Shown piece after piece: positions 25,825-34,599 of a DNA stretch of 64,000 nt. The notes below the pieces were generated by a model that saw only the letters and a program-made list of their open reading frames with translations, did not search any database and was not told where the DNA came from. This DNA is from CAZSLI01 sp964607705 (GTDB lineage: Bacteria; Actinomycetota; Coriobacteriia; Anaerosomatales; PHET01): NCBI GenBank assembly GCA_964607705.1, contig CAZSLI010000006.1:49313-113312 (forward strand). Reading direction: 5' to 3'. The position numbers and the translations under genes are program-made. The stretch's first letter is position 1, and the number at the start of each line of letters is the position of its first letter.

Positions 25825-28628
25825 GCGCGTCCCTCGCACCACAGGGCGGCCGGACACCAGTCGCAGGCGTTCTTGACGCGTGGGCGCGGTGCGATATCGC
25901 CTGACCGCATGCCGTTGACGGCCGCGTTCGCCAAATCGAGCGCGTCGTCCAGCAGGGCCTCGAACTCGGCTTGGCTCCTCCTGTCGGTCCTCACGACCTT
26001 CCTCCCCAAGTCAACCGAGTCGAGAACAAGGCCCCTGGTCTCGGGTCTTGCCAGGCCTCGATAGAGCGCCGCGACCGGCGTGACCCCTAGGCGTTGACGC
26101 ACCACTTCGACGTAGAGCGCGGCCTGGACGCCTCCCTCCTCCAACATGTTGGAGGCGCACTGCCCTCGTTTCACCGAGCGCTTGTAGTCGATGACAACGG
26201 CTCGGCCGTCTGGCGCGGTGTCGATTCGGTCGATGCGGCCTCGCAATCGGAAGTCTCTCAGCTCGACCGCTTCGTCCTCGAACCCGAAGGACCACTCGAA
26301 GTGCGCGGGGACGAATTCACTGCACGCCGCCGCGTCCTCGCCGAGGATCCGCTCGATCCACCGCTTTGCGCGCTCGCAGCTCATCTCCTCGGCGAGGCTG
26401 GAGGCCGAGCCGATCTGGGCCGTAAGGGATGTGAAGACGTCGTCGAGGCAGCTCAGAGCGGCCTTGAGCGTTGACGGGGTGACGGGCAGCCCGCCCTGTT
26501 CGGCGAGGCGGCGGTAGACTGCCTCGAGCATCTCGTGGGCGAGTGTGCCTTCGGAGCGCACGTCGAACCCGCCCTCCAGTTCGGCCGGCTTCACGGCACG
26601 CTGGTAGAACCACAGGTAGGGGCAGCGCAGGTACGTCTCGATCTGGCTTGCCGACAAGACCTCCTCGCCAGCAGGAAGAGCGACCGCGTCGAGTAGTGCC
26701 CCGGGGCGTTTTCGCGTTCTCCGTATGGCTGCGGCGACGCGGGGGTGGCTCACGTCCCCCTCAAGTGCGGCGGCTCGAACTCCCTCCCGCGGGGAGGCGG
26801 CGCCTCTCAAGGGCACTGACCCAAGCGCGCGGTACGAATGCGCCGGCGGATCGTCGCCGTCTCGAAAGAAGTCCGCCGCGACTTCGAAGAACGGAGACAG
26901 CGGAGCCGCGTCTCCATCGGAGTCCGTCGTGCGAGCGCCGAGGACCACCCTTTTACGGGCCATCGAGTAGGCCTCGTAGAAGAGCGCCTGTTCGAACTCC
27001 TGTCCACGACTCGGTACGCCCGTCGCCCCAAAAGCACACAGCACGTCGTGGACCGCGCTCCCGCTCAGCATGCTCTCATCCGCTGACGCGGGCATTTCCC
27101 CGGCATTCAGCCCCCCGATTATCACGACATCGAACCGGCGACCGCGGAGCCGCTGCAGCGACATGACCTGAACATGACCGGGTCGCTCGACCGTACCGGG
27201 AGTGATCGTCGTGCGCGACAACGCGGTGATCAGGGCCGACAGATCGATGCCGACATCGCTCAGCGCCATCACGTCGCTCAAGATGTCCTGCACGCGAGCG
27301 TGAGCACGCGCATCGGACTCCTTCACAGTCGAGACCGCGCCGTCATAGCGGTTGCCCAGCACCGTCCTCGCCGCGTCGGACAAGACCGCGACCGCCGAGG
27401 AATCCAGTGGGCTCGTAACCTCTCTCGCCGCCTGGACCATGCGGCCAAGGTCGCGATCCTCGGCGAACAGATCCCGGATCATGCGCGAGGCGTCGTCCGC
27501 ACTCCCCCGTCGCCACCGCCGCTCCAGTTCACGCGCATCCTCTGTAGAGATGCCGCTGAACCCGCTCCTCAAGAAGTTGAGCAGCGGTGTTCGGCGTCCG
27601 TCGCGAGCAAAACGCAGCAGATCGAGCATCGCGGCACCGAAACCGAGGGCCCCAAAGGGCACACCCAGATCGAAGTCCGCCTCGATGCCTGCCTCGTGGA
27701 GGGCGCGTTGCAGGGAATGCGAGTGCGTTGAGGGGTCGCGGAAGGCCACGGCTATCCTGTCGGAAGACGTGGCTGCGCCGGACGCTATGGCGTCCAGAAT
27801 CTCATCAGCTATGGTACGGGCCTCTGCCTCGAACCCTTCAGCGAGCGCAAATCGCACATTCTCAGTGCTGTGAATGCGAAATGGTGTGGCGAAGAGCGCA
27901 TTCCCGAGGACAGTCAAATCCGATTCAGTGTTGTGTGGGTCCTCACCGATGATCTCGAGGCTGTCTGGCTTCAAGGCGTCGACGAGTTGCCCATTCGCGA
28001 GTGTCGGAGGGAAGCCCGGGGCCCAGCACAAGGTGACAACGACCTCCCCTGCACGCGCCGCCCTGCGAAGAAGAGCCTGCTGTGCCGGGGTGAAGTCCGC
28101 GAATCGGTGCGCGACAAGGTGGTTCGGCAGGACATCAGCCGGCAGCGAGTGCGCTGCCTCCGCCGGCTCGATCAGCCCCCGGCCCGCGGTGGCGTCCGCG
28201 TAGGCACGAAGCAACTTCGCGAGCGGCTTCCCTGGACCCGACACGGCTCCGCGTTCTGAAACCCGCCACGACGAGCCGACCTGTTCGCTCAGGAGTGTGA
28301 CGCAGCGCTCGGCAAAGGCCGCAAGCGCACGAGATGCTCCCTGCTCCCTGGCACAGGACTCCAGGAGCAGCAGACGCTGGGACTGCGTGATGACGATCCG
28401 GCCATCGCCACCCAGACTCCATAGATCGTCGACCAGCCGCTCGAAGGTGGCCACGCGCAGCCCAAGGGGGAATTCGCTGGCCAGCTCTCGGCGGGCCCGC
28501 TGGACGTCCGGCGTTGCGGGTACAACCAAAACGACTTCTTCGCCGGCTCTTAGCGCCCGGCGGACGTGCTCGTAGGCTCGCCCGGTCTTCCCGCTATTGG
28601 CTAGTCCGGCGATGAGGTGCAGCCCCAC
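25821..28628 (-). CDS. addB: AddB-like helicase/nuclease subunit
   Basis: 935 residues, GTG start with GGCGGAG five bases upstream. The N-terminus has a P-loop-like GLANSGKTGRA (about 8-18). The middle resembles an inactive superfamily-1 helicase used for DNA recognition. The C-terminal nuclease has VIDYKRS and four Fe-S type cysteines in ETYLRCPYLWFY and CDWCPAALWC. It should pair with AddA. The gene lies downstream of ytxH-like and the parAB genes with a gap of about 50 bases. Confidence 0.87.
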   Translation of the reverse strand: MGLHLIAGLANSGKTGRAYEHVRRALRAGEEVVLVVPATPDVQRARRELASEFPLGLRVATFERLVDDLWSLGGDGRIVITQSQRLLLLESCAREQGASRALAAFAERCVTLLSEQVGSSWRVSERGAVSGPGKPLAKLLRAYADATAGRGLIEPAEAAHSLPADVLPNHLVAHRFADFTPAQQALLRRAARAGEVVVTLCWAPGFPPTLANGQLVDALKPDSLEIIGEDPHNTESDLTVLGNALFATPFRIHSTENVRFALAEGFEAEARTIADEILDAIASGAATSSDRIAVAFRDPSTHSHSLQRALHEAGIEADFDLGVPFGALGFGAAMLDLLRFARDGRRTPLLNFLRSGFSGISTEDARELERRWRRGSADDASRMIRDLFAEDRDLGRMVQAAREVTSPLDSSAVAVLSDAARTVLGNRYDGAVSTVKESDARAHARVQDILSDVMALSDVGIDLSALITALSRTTITPGTVERPGHVQVMSLQRLRGRRFDVVIIGGLNAGEMPASADESMLSGSAVHDVLCAFGATGVPSRGQEFEQALFYEAYSMARKRVVLGARTTDSDGDAAPLSPFFEVAADFFRDGDDPPAHSYRALGSVPLRGAASPREGVRAAALEGDVSHPRVAAAIRRTRKRPGALLDAVALPAGEEVLSASQIETYLRCPYLWFYQRAVKPAELEGGFDVRSEGTLAHEMLEAVYRRLAEQGGLPVTPSTLKAALSCLDDVFTSLTAQIGSASSLAEEMSCERAKRWIERILGEDAAACSEFVPAHFEWSFGFEDEAVELRDFRLRGRIDRIDTAPDGRAVVIDYKRSVKRGQCASNMLEEGGVQAALYVEVVRQRLGVTPVAALYRGLARPETRGLVLDSVDLGRKVVRTDRRSQAEFEALLDDALDLANAAVNGMRSGDIAPRPRVKNACDWCPAALWCEGRA

Positions 28629-28679
28629 TCACTCCGCCTTCCCTGGTGGTCGGAGCGATCATAGCCGAGGGGTCTGACA

Positions 28680-28976
28680 TCAGCCCGTCTGTGTCTGAGT
28701 ATAGCCCCGGATGCCTTCGCGGATCTCGTTGACCTTTCGCCAGGCGACCTCTTCATCCTTGCCGAGGTAGTGCTCCACTCGGCCGCCGAGGCTCTCCGCG
28801 GCGTGCTCGGCACGCTCCGCCAGCACCCTGGCGGCCTCTGCGGCCCTCAAGGCCTCATCAGCCAGTCGCCTACGGGTCTTCGCGCCGCTAGAGGGCGCGA
28901 ATAGCAGCCCGGCGATGAATCCGAGAGCGGCTCCGAAGATCGCGCCTACAAGCAGGTACTCCACACTTCTTCGCAC
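28680..28976 (-). CDS. YtxH-domain small membrane protein
   Basis: 98 residues, GTG start sharing one base with the parB stop. An N-terminal hydrophobic segment (YLLVGAIFGAALGFIAGLLFAP) is followed by SSGAKTRRRL, the usual YtxH signature of a glycine-rich helix then basic residues, and an amphipathic Ala/Glu/Arg helix. Related small proteins appear in stress operons of Gram-positives; function is not established. Linkage to parB is unusual enough to note, but may only be operon hitch-hiking. Confidence 0.82.
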   Translation of the reverse strand: MRRSVEYLLVGAIFGAALGFIAGLLFAPSSGAKTRRRLADEALRAAEAARVLAERAEHAAESLGGRVEHYLGKDEEVAWRKVNEIREGIRGYTQTQTG

Positions 28977-29848
28977 TACGACTGTCCTTCCGACGATGCG
29001 TCGATCTGAGAGAGTGCGCGATAGATCCGCTCCAGATCCTCTTCGCCGCGGAACTCAATCTCGATCTTGCCCTTGTCCTTGGTCTGACGAACCCGCACGT
29101 TGGTACCCAGCAGCCGCCGCAGCGACCTCGCCACGACCTTGAACGACTTCGGCGTGGGAGGCTTGGGCTCCCGCTCCGCTTGGCCGGCAGCGATGAGGCG
29201 CGCAAGATTCTCCGCCTCGCGCACGGACAAACCCTCGGCGGCTATCCGATTGGCAAGTTTGACGCGATTCGCCTCATCGGGCACCGAAAGCACCGCGCGT
29301 GCGTGGCCTGCGGACATCTTGCCGGCGTAGACCAGGTCCTGAACCTCTTCAGGGAGATCGAGGAGTCTCAGGGCGTTGGTGACGGTCGATCGGGACTTCG
29401 ACACCTTGTCCGCAAGTTCGGCTTGGGTCATCTGATGGTCGGTCAGTAGCTGGCGATATCCCCGCGCCTCTTCAATCGCGTTCAGGTCCTCACGCTGGAG
29501 GTTCTCGATGAGAGCCAGCTCCAGGGACTGCACGTCATCCGTAGCCAACACGCGCACGGGGATACGCTCGAGACCCGCGAGTCTTGAGGCTCTCCACCGC
29601 CTCTCACCTGCGATTATCTGGTATCTGTCGCCGTGAGGGCGCACGATAACCGGCTGCAGGACCCCCACCTTCCGGATCGAGTCAGCCAGTTCCTCCACCC
29701 GGTCGTCGTCGATGTCGGTGCGCGGTTGGCCTGGGTTCGGCGATATCTGATCGACCGGAAGTTCGGTGACTGTCTCTCCGGCGTGCGATTCCTGCGACGC
29801 GCTCGGAATGAGCGCTGATAGCCCACGCCCAAGGCCCCGCTTAGACAC
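28976..29848 (-). CDS. parB: Chromosome-partitioning protein ParB (CTPase)
   Basis: 290 residues from the GTG at 29848. The N-terminal KRGLGRGLSALIP tail binds ParA. The CTP-binding region includes GERRWRAS, the helix-turn-helix lies around AELADKVSKSRSTVTNALRLL, and a C-terminal dimer domain follows. It loads at parS and spreads to form the partition complex. The start overlaps the parA stop by 8 bases (GTGTCTAA), so the two are translationally coupled. Two parS sites lie 1.5 kb upstream at rsmG. Confidence 0.96.
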   Translation of the reverse strand: MSKRGLGRGLSALIPSASQESHAGETVTELPVDQISPNPGQPRTDIDDDRVEELADSIRKVGVLQPVIVRPHGDRYQIIAGERRWRASRLAGLERIPVRVLATDDVQSLELALIENLQREDLNAIEEARGYRQLLTDHQMTQAELADKVSKSRSTVTNALRLLDLPEEVQDLVYAGKMSAGHARAVLSVPDEANRVKLANRIAAEGLSVREAENLARLIAAGQAEREPKPPTPKSFKVVARSLRRLLGTNVRVRQTKDKGKIEIEFRGEEDLERIYRALSQIDASSEGQS

Positions 29849-30626
29849 GATCCATCACTTCCTTAGCTAGGCTGCGGTACGCCGCAGCTCCCTTACCGGA
29901 CGAATCGTAGAGCGTCACAGGTTGCCCGAAGCTCGGCGCCTCGGAAAGCCTGACAGTTCGTGGAATGAGAGTATCGAACACCTGTTCGCCGAAGAAGTCT
30001 CTGACTTCCTCCACTACCAGCTGTGCGAGTCGCGTGCGCGTGTCGTACATGGTCATCACGACGCCGAACACCTCAAGGGCGGGGTTGAGGTGCGTCTTCA
30101 CCAGCCGAACGCTGTCGAGAAGCTTCGACAGGCCTTCCAGGGCGTAGTACTCACATTGGATCGGGATTACGAGCCCCTCGGCAGCGGTGAGCGCGTTGAT
30201 CGTGAGGAGGCCGAGCGAAGGTGGGCAGTCAACGACGATGAAATCAAAGTCAGACTTAACCGCCTCCACTAGGGACTTCAGCCTTGTTTCACGGCTCAAC
30301 GCGGATACCAGCTCGATTTCCGCGCCGGCGAGCTGAATGGTGGCCGGTACCACGAATACGCCGTCCACCTCCACCGGCTCAATGATGGCGGCAAGGTCGA
30401 TCTCGCCCAAGAGCGCGTTGTAGACGCACAGTTCGCGTTGATTCTTGTTGAGACCGTAGCCCGAGGTCGCGTTGCCTTGGGGATCGAGGTCGATCAGGAG
30501 GACCTTCTCCCCTGCTTCTCCGAGCGCTGCCGTCAGATTGACGGCCGTCGTGCTCTTTCCGACGCCGCCCTTCTGATTGACGACGGCGAGAACAAGCGCG
30601 GATCTGCCTTCGGTACTCTCGCTCAC
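29841..30626 (-). CDS. parA: Chromosome-partitioning ATPase ParA/Soj
   Basis: 261 residues, GTG start with GAGGAGGGG upstream. The deviant Walker A KGGVGKST (about 19-26), Walker A' region (LLIDLDPQGNAT) and Walker B (VDCPPSLGLLT) are intact. ParA moves ParB-origin complexes and in some bacteria modulates DnaA. It follows rsmG by 58 bases and precedes parB with an 8-base overlap, so rsmG-parA-parB-ytxH is probably one transcript. Confidence 0.96.
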   Translation of the reverse strand: MSESTEGRSALVLAVVNQKGGVGKSTTAVNLTAALGEAGEKVLLIDLDPQGNATSGYGLNKNQRELCVYNALLGEIDLAAIIEPVEVDGVFVVPATIQLAGAEIELVSALSRETRLKSLVEAVKSDFDFIVVDCPPSLGLLTINALTAAEGLVIPIQCEYYALEGLSKLLDSVRLVKTHLNPALEVFGVVMTMYDTRTRLAQLVVEEVRDFFGEQVFDTLIPRTVRLSEAPSFGQPVTLYDSSGKGAAAYRSLAKEVMDRV

Positions 30627-30684
30627 GCAACCCCCTCCTCAAGCCAGCCAGGACGCGATTATAGACCGACCACGCGTCGCAATG

Positions 30685-31407
30685 CTACGCGAGCGGCTGG
30701 TTTTGCGCTTTGCCGACGGCCCGCGGCAATCTGACGGACGGGCGGCCCTTCTTCTTGTAGGCAAAGACCGAACGCTTCTCGGCACTGTCAGGGAGAACGA
30801 ACCTCCTTACGGAGGTTTCGGCCATGCCTGTCTTGGCTGCGACGCGCGCGCCGGCGTCGATCTCTTCCGTCTTCGGGTCACCCTTCAGCGCAACTAGCAG
30901 ACCGCCCTTCATGAGAAGCGGCGAGGCTAGTTCGACCAACGACGGCAACGGAGCCACCGCACGCGCCACCACGACCGCGAATTCGCCAGGCTGTTCCATA
31001 GCAAGCTGCTCTGCGCGGATGCCGCGCGTGCCCAAAGTCCCCGTGAGGCCATTTTCAGTCAGGAAGTCGGCTACCAGGGTCACCTTCTTCGCGACAGAAT
31101 CGAGAAGAAGCCCCCTTCGAGACGATGCCAGCGCGAGCGGAAGACCCGGATAGCCACCTCCGGTCCCTATGTCGAGCAAGGGGCCTTCAGGTGCTCCTTC
31201 GACTTCAACCAACGCCGACAGCGAATCGACGAGATGCAGCCTAAGCGCGTCGTCGATCTGCTTGATTGCCGTGAGGTTGGTCGTCTTGCTCGTCTCGACG
31301 ACCCATTCGGTGTGCCGGATGAGAATTTCGAGCAGGGGTGAGGGGACTGAGATACCCAGCGCTCTCAGCTGTCGCTCGACGACGTGTTCGCGTTTCACGT
31401 GAAACAT
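30685..31407 (-). CDS. rsmG: 16S rRNA (guanine527-N7)-methyltransferase
   Basis: 240 residues from the ATG at 31407, chosen because residues upstream look non-conserved and because the family begins just here. The SAM-binding motif is DIGTGGGYPGLPLAL. It modifies G527 of 16S rRNA. Codons 2-5 (Phe-His-Val-Lys) are encoded by a parS site, so the ribosome start region and a ParB nucleation site coincide. The C-terminal tail is basic. It is the first gene of the rsmG-parA-parB cluster. Confidence 0.92.
   Translation of the reverse strand: MFHVKREHVVERQLRALGISVPSPLLEILIRHTEWVVETSKTTNLTAIKQIDDALRLHLVDSLSALVEVEGAPEGPLLDIGTGGGYPGLPLALASSRRGLLLDSVAKKVTLVADFLTENGLTGTLGTRGIRAEQLAMEQPGEFAVVVARAVAPLPSLVELASPLLMKGGLLVALKGDPKTEEIDAGARVAAKTGMAETSVRRFVLPDSAEKRSVFAYKKKGRPSVRLPRAVGKAQNQPLA
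31391..31406. other. parS site 1 (overlaps rsmG start codon)
   Basis: CGTTTCACGTGAAACA matches the consensus TGTTTCACGTGAAACA at 15 of 16 positions. It is ParB's expected nucleation site and overlaps the first codons of rsmG. Confidence 0.95.
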
Positions 31408-31428
31408 TCCATTCCGTGGGGGCCCAAG

Positions 31429-31444
31429 GGTTTCACGTGAAACA
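31429..31444. other. parS site 2
   Basis: GGTTTCACGTGAAACA, also 15 of 16 to consensus, centred 38 bp from site 1 and upstream of rsmG. Paired parS sites near the origin are typical. Confidence 0.95.
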
Positions 31445-31936
31445 TACCACGGCGCTACCGATGCGCTCAGCTCGGAGCGGTTCCGTGGCGGTATCTGGAC
31501 GTGAGGGTCGGTCTTCGTGTCTTGTAGTGGCCGTGCCACAGACACCTTGGGTCAGCACCAGGCCTTCACGTACCGGGCCTACGCACAATGCCATGGTTCC
31601 GGCGGACGCGTCGAGCGAAGTGCCGATCTCTCAGCAGAAGAACCCCATTGGTCCCTGTGGAGCCTAGCAAACCACGGGTCATTGACTATCAGGGCCGGCA
31701 CGTCTCGCCCAGAGACCCGCGCGCTGACAGTCTGGTCGCAGCGAACGGCGGCCAACGCGCGTGGTCGGCGGTGACAAGATTCCGTGACCCACAACTTCTC
31801 GGCGGAAGTCCTCTCGCGTGTGATCCGCGCACAGGAGCCACCAAGCGGGCGGCTGCTTTTGCGCTGCGCTCGCGCACCATCGATTCGCGTGGTGCCTGTC
31901 CCGCATGTGCCCGGGCACCTCGAGACTTGAAACGCC
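31445..31936. other. Non-coding gap between jag terminator and rsmG region
   Basis: About 490 bases with no frame that has both a plausible start and conserved-looking composition. It must contain the rsmG-parAB promoter on the minus strand, but I see no near-consensus -35/-10 pair. GGGTCA (near 31676) and TGACCC (near 31786) form a loose inverted repeat. In many bacteria mnmE and mnmG lie at this position; no remnant of them is visible. Confidence 0.5.
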
Positions 31937-31972
31937 GAGAGGCGGCGGACCCCGCTGGGTCCGCCGCCTCTC
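31937..31972 (-). terminator. Terminator of the rpmH-jag operon
   Basis: A perfect 16-bp stem (31937-31952 with 31957-31972) around a CGCT loop lies 25 bases past the jag stop on the minus strand, followed by GGCGTTTC. It is a very stable hairpin. Confidence 0.85.
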
Positions 31973-31997
31973 GTGAGCGTCTTGAGTTGCCGGGGTG

Positions 31998-32768
31998 CTA
32001 CTTGGGCTTCACGACAACCTGGCGATACGGGTCCGCTCCCTCACTGGCTGTGACTACGCGGCGATCATTGCGGAGCGCGACATGCACCACCCGCCGCTCG
32101 TACGCGGTCATGGGACGCAGGCGCACAGGGATGTGCTGGCGCGAAGCGCGATCAGCTGCCCGGCGGGCGATCTCCTCGATCTTCTGGCGGCGGCGATGGC
32201 GATAACCCTCGACATCGATCACGACGGGGTAGCGGTAGCCGATCGTCCGGGTAGTCACGGCGCCGACTGCAGTTTGAAGTGCATCGAGAGTGCGACCGTG
32301 GCGCCCGATGAGAAGCCCGAAGTCGCCACCGACGACGTCGAGGATGATCTCCCGTTCATCGCCTTCATACTCTTCGATGGTCGGATTCTCGATACCGAGA
32401 TGCGACAGCACCTCCCGAAGCGCCGTCACGGCCGCGTCGGCGATCTTGTCGAGCTCCTCATCCGACAGTTCATCCCTGTCTGAGTCGACATCCGAGGAAG
32501 CCTCTCGAGCGGAGAGCTCTGGCGCGATCTCGGCATCACGCAGGAGCTCGTCCGCGACTGCCTTCGCCTCATCGAGCGCCGCTATCTGCTCGGCTTTCAC
32601 CCAAACCCGCACCCTGGCCGGCTTCTCGGATCCCATGCCGAACATCCCTCGGCCCGGCTCCTGAAGCACCTCGTACTCAACGGCGTCCTGCTGAACGCCA
32701 AGCTCCTCAAGAGCCGAATCGACGGCCTCCTCAACGGTGGGAGCCTCTTTCGTGCATTCGATATTCAT
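31998..32768 (-). CDS. khpB: Jag/KhpB RNA-binding protein
   Basis: 256 residues from the ATG at 32768. It has an N-terminal Jag domain (residues 1-55, with MFGMGSEKPARVRVWVK), a flexible acidic linker, a KH domain (about 115-190, GGDFGLLIGRHGRTLDALQ, a GxxG loop with I-G-R-H-G) and a C-terminal R3H domain (about 195-256, VRLRPMTAYERRVVHVAL). Gram-positive KhpB binds RNA and affects cell elongation and division. It is the last gene of the rpmH-rnpA-yidD-yidC-jag operon, with its terminator just past the stop. Confidence 0.95.
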   Translation of the reverse strand: MNIECTKEAPTVEEAVDSALEELGVQQDAVEYEVLQEPGRGMFGMGSEKPARVRVWVKAEQIAALDEAKAVADELLRDAEIAPELSAREASSDVDSDRDELSDEELDKIADAAVTALREVLSHLGIENPTIEEYEGDEREIILDVVGGDFGLLIGRHGRTLDALQTAVGAVTTRTIGYRYPVVIDVEGYRHRRRQKIEEIARRAADRASRQHIPVRLRPMTAYERRVVHVALRNDRRVVTASEGADPYRQVVVKPK

Positions 32769-32799
32769 GACGGTCTCGCTTCCTAAGGGGGTCGCCCTA

Positions 32800-33582
32800 T
32801 TACTTCTTCTTGGACTTCTTAGCGGAACCCGAGGTGTTCGCCGGCTTCTTCTCGGCAAGTGCCGTGGCCGGCTCGTCTTCCTCGGCGTGCCTGCGCTTCA
32901 GCGACATCATCGTCAGCTGCTGCTGCGCGACGCCCCAGATGCTCGAGACGTCCCAGTAGAGCAGGACTCCGGCGGGTGCCGACCAGCCGAACCACAGCAT
33001 CATGACACCCATATAGGCGCCGATCATCTTCTGCTGCTTCTCGCCGGGCATGAGCGCCTGTGGCAGCCACACGCTCAGGCCGAACAGCACAACGAGGATG
33101 ACGTAGGGGAGCGCCGGGACAAGACCCTGCGTCTTGAACACGACCGCTGGCGTCTTGGCGATGTCCGGGATCAAGAAGTAGAAGCGTCCGACCATGTCGT
33201 TCTCGAGAAGGTACTTCATCAGGATTCCCGGGCGCTTCACCGTTCCCCCGAGGACCTGGTACAAGGCGATCAGCAGGGGCATCTGCAGGATGAGCGGGAG
33301 GCAGCCCCCGAAAGGGTTGACCTTGTTGTCCTGATAGAACTTGAGCGTCTCTTCTTGAAGCTTCTCTTTGTCGTCCTTGTATTTGGCTTGAAGCTCCTTG
33401 ATCTTCGGCTGGATGCGCTGAAGTTCATACATGGACTTCGTCTGCTTGATGGTGAGCGGCATCAGCGCAAGACGCACCAGCACCGTGAGCACGATGATGG
33501 CCATGCCCCAGTCCCCGACGATGCTATGAATCATCAGTAGGAACTGGAAGATCAGTTCTTTGAAGGTGACCCAGATGTTCAC
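32800..33582 (-). CDS. yidC: Membrane protein insertase YidC/Oxa1
   Basis: 260 residues, GTG start with AAAGG upstream. It is the short Gram-positive type without a large periplasmic domain. Five hydrophobic segments, the hydrophilic-groove arginine in VLVRLALMP, and the cytoplasmic coiled-coil hairpin (residues about 45-80) are present, plus a Lys-rich ribosome-binding C-terminus ending KKSKKK. It inserts membrane proteins alone or with Sec. Sits between yidD and jag. Confidence 0.96.
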   Translation of the reverse strand: MNIWVTFKELIFQFLLMIHSIVGDWGMAIIVLTVLVRLALMPLTIKQTKSMYELQRIQPKIKELQAKYKDDKEKLQEETLKFYQDNKVNPFGGCLPLILQMPLLIALYQVLGGTVKRPGILMKYLLENDMVGRFYFLIPDIAKTPAVVFKTQGLVPALPYVILVVLFGLSVWLPQALMPGEKQQKMIGAYMGVMMLWFGWSAPAGVLLYWDVSSIWGVAQQQLTMMSLKRRHAEEDEPATALAEKKPANTSGSAKKSKKK

Positions 33583-33610
33583 TAGAAGCCTTTCGCCTCG
33601 TTAATATTCG

Positions 33611-33850
33611 TTAAGGAACGGGATCATGTCCACCGGGGCTGAACGGATGGCACCGCGCAATGCGCTTGATGCCGAGCCAGCCACCCCGAAGAAGTCCATA
33701 TCGCTCGATTGATGTTAGCGCATAGGCCGAACAAGTCGGCGTGAACCTGCAGGAGGGAGGAAACAAAGGCGAGATGGCTACCTGGTAGCCGCGTATGGCG
33801 AGCACTCCCGCTCTTCGGGGCATCAGCCTGATCGCGTCCGGTATGGTCAC
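33611..33850 (-). CDS. yidD: Membrane protein insertion efficiency factor YidD
   Basis: 79 residues with the UPF0161 signature: YQVAISPLFPPSCRFTPTCS, cysteine pair, RCHPFSPGGHDPVP. The ATG overlaps the rnpA stop as ATGA (33847-33850). It is a small amphipathic protein assisting YidC-mediated insertion. Confidence 0.95.
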   Translation of the reverse strand: MTIPDAIRLMPRRAGVLAIRGYQVAISPLFPPSCRFTPTCSAYALTSIERYGLLRGGWLGIKRIARCHPFSPGGHDPVP

Positions 33851-34179
33851 GACCTCAAACCCGCCTTTTCGGAGATTCGCGTCATGGCAAGAGCAACCGC
33901 GTCTGCGCCTGCCTCGGCTGTACCGGGCTTGGCAATCAGCACCACGTCATAGCCCGGCCACGGCCCGCCGGCTTGGCGTGTCGCCGCTCTCAGCACGCGC
34001 TTCGCTCGGTTCCGGAGAACCGCATTACCCATCTTCTTGCCCGCGATAAAGGCGACGCGACCCTCTGGGTCGCGTCCGGTGTTGGTGCGCATGATCAGCG
34101 CTATGACGAGTGGGTCTGCGATTCTCCGTGAACCGCGGAAGACCCCGTCGATCTCCTTCGAGGACTTGATGGTGCTCAT
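33847..34179 (-). CDS. rnpA: Ribonuclease P protein component
   Basis: 110 residues, ATG with GAGGTG upstream. It has the family core VAFIAGKKMGNAVLRNRAKRVLRAA (conserved RNR motif binding the RNase P RNA, about 42-66). The N-terminus is somewhat shorter than usual before the FRGSRRI strand. It helps the RNA subunit cleave 5' leaders of pre-tRNA. Coupled to yidD by ATGA. Confidence 0.94.
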   Translation of the reverse strand: MSTIKSSKEIDGVFRGSRRIADPLVIALIMRTNTGRDPEGRVAFIAGKKMGNAVLRNRAKRVLRAATRQAGGPWPGYDVVLIAKPGTAEAGADAVALAMTRISEKAGLRS

Positions 34180-34209
34180 TGGTCGGCACCTCGTCCCTGG
34201 ACAGGTTCC

Positions 34210-34344
34210 CTAGGCGCAGAGAACCTTGCGGCCCTTACGACGGCGCGCCGCGAGAACCGCGCGGCCTCCGCGTGTCGCCATACGGGCGCGGAAACCATGC
34301 GTCTTCGCACGCTTCCGATTGTTAGGCTGGTACGTCCTCTTCAC
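34210..34344 (-). CDS. rpmH: 50S ribosomal protein L34
   Basis: 44 residues from the GTG at 34344 behind AGGAGG; this is the typical length. The sequence KRTYQPNNRKRAKTHGFRAR is the L34 signature. A longer frame upstream is excluded because it would lose the ribosome site. First gene of the rpmH-rnpA-yidD-yidC-jag operon. Confidence 0.97.
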   Translation of the reverse strand: MKRTYQPNNRKRAKTHGFRARMATRGGRAVLAARRRKGRKVLCA

Positions 34345-34389
34345 TGTTCCTCCTAGAGCTGCTGCCCCGTCTGAGGGCAAAGCCCGATG

Positions 34390-34418
34390 ATTATATGAAT
34401 CAGTACCCACCGAGTCAA
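34390..34418 (-). promoter_or_regulatory. rpmH promoter
   Basis: On the minus strand TTGACT (34418-34413), a 17-base spacer and a perfect TATAAT (34395-34390). This is the best sigma-70 match in the window and suits a ribosomal protein operon. Confidence 0.92.
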
Positions 34419-34599
34419 CGACTTTCTGTCAGACGCGGTGGTTCATCTTCCTTGGCATGCGAGAAGCAGAGCGGTCGCTCGCGACTGGGCTCGAGTGTCC
34501 GCAGGGCCGTCCTTGGCGGTAGCTCGCCCCCGCCGCTGGCCCACTGTAGCAGGATGGCCTCGATTGGGGTGCGCGGTGAGGCTTCCACTTATGAGCCTG

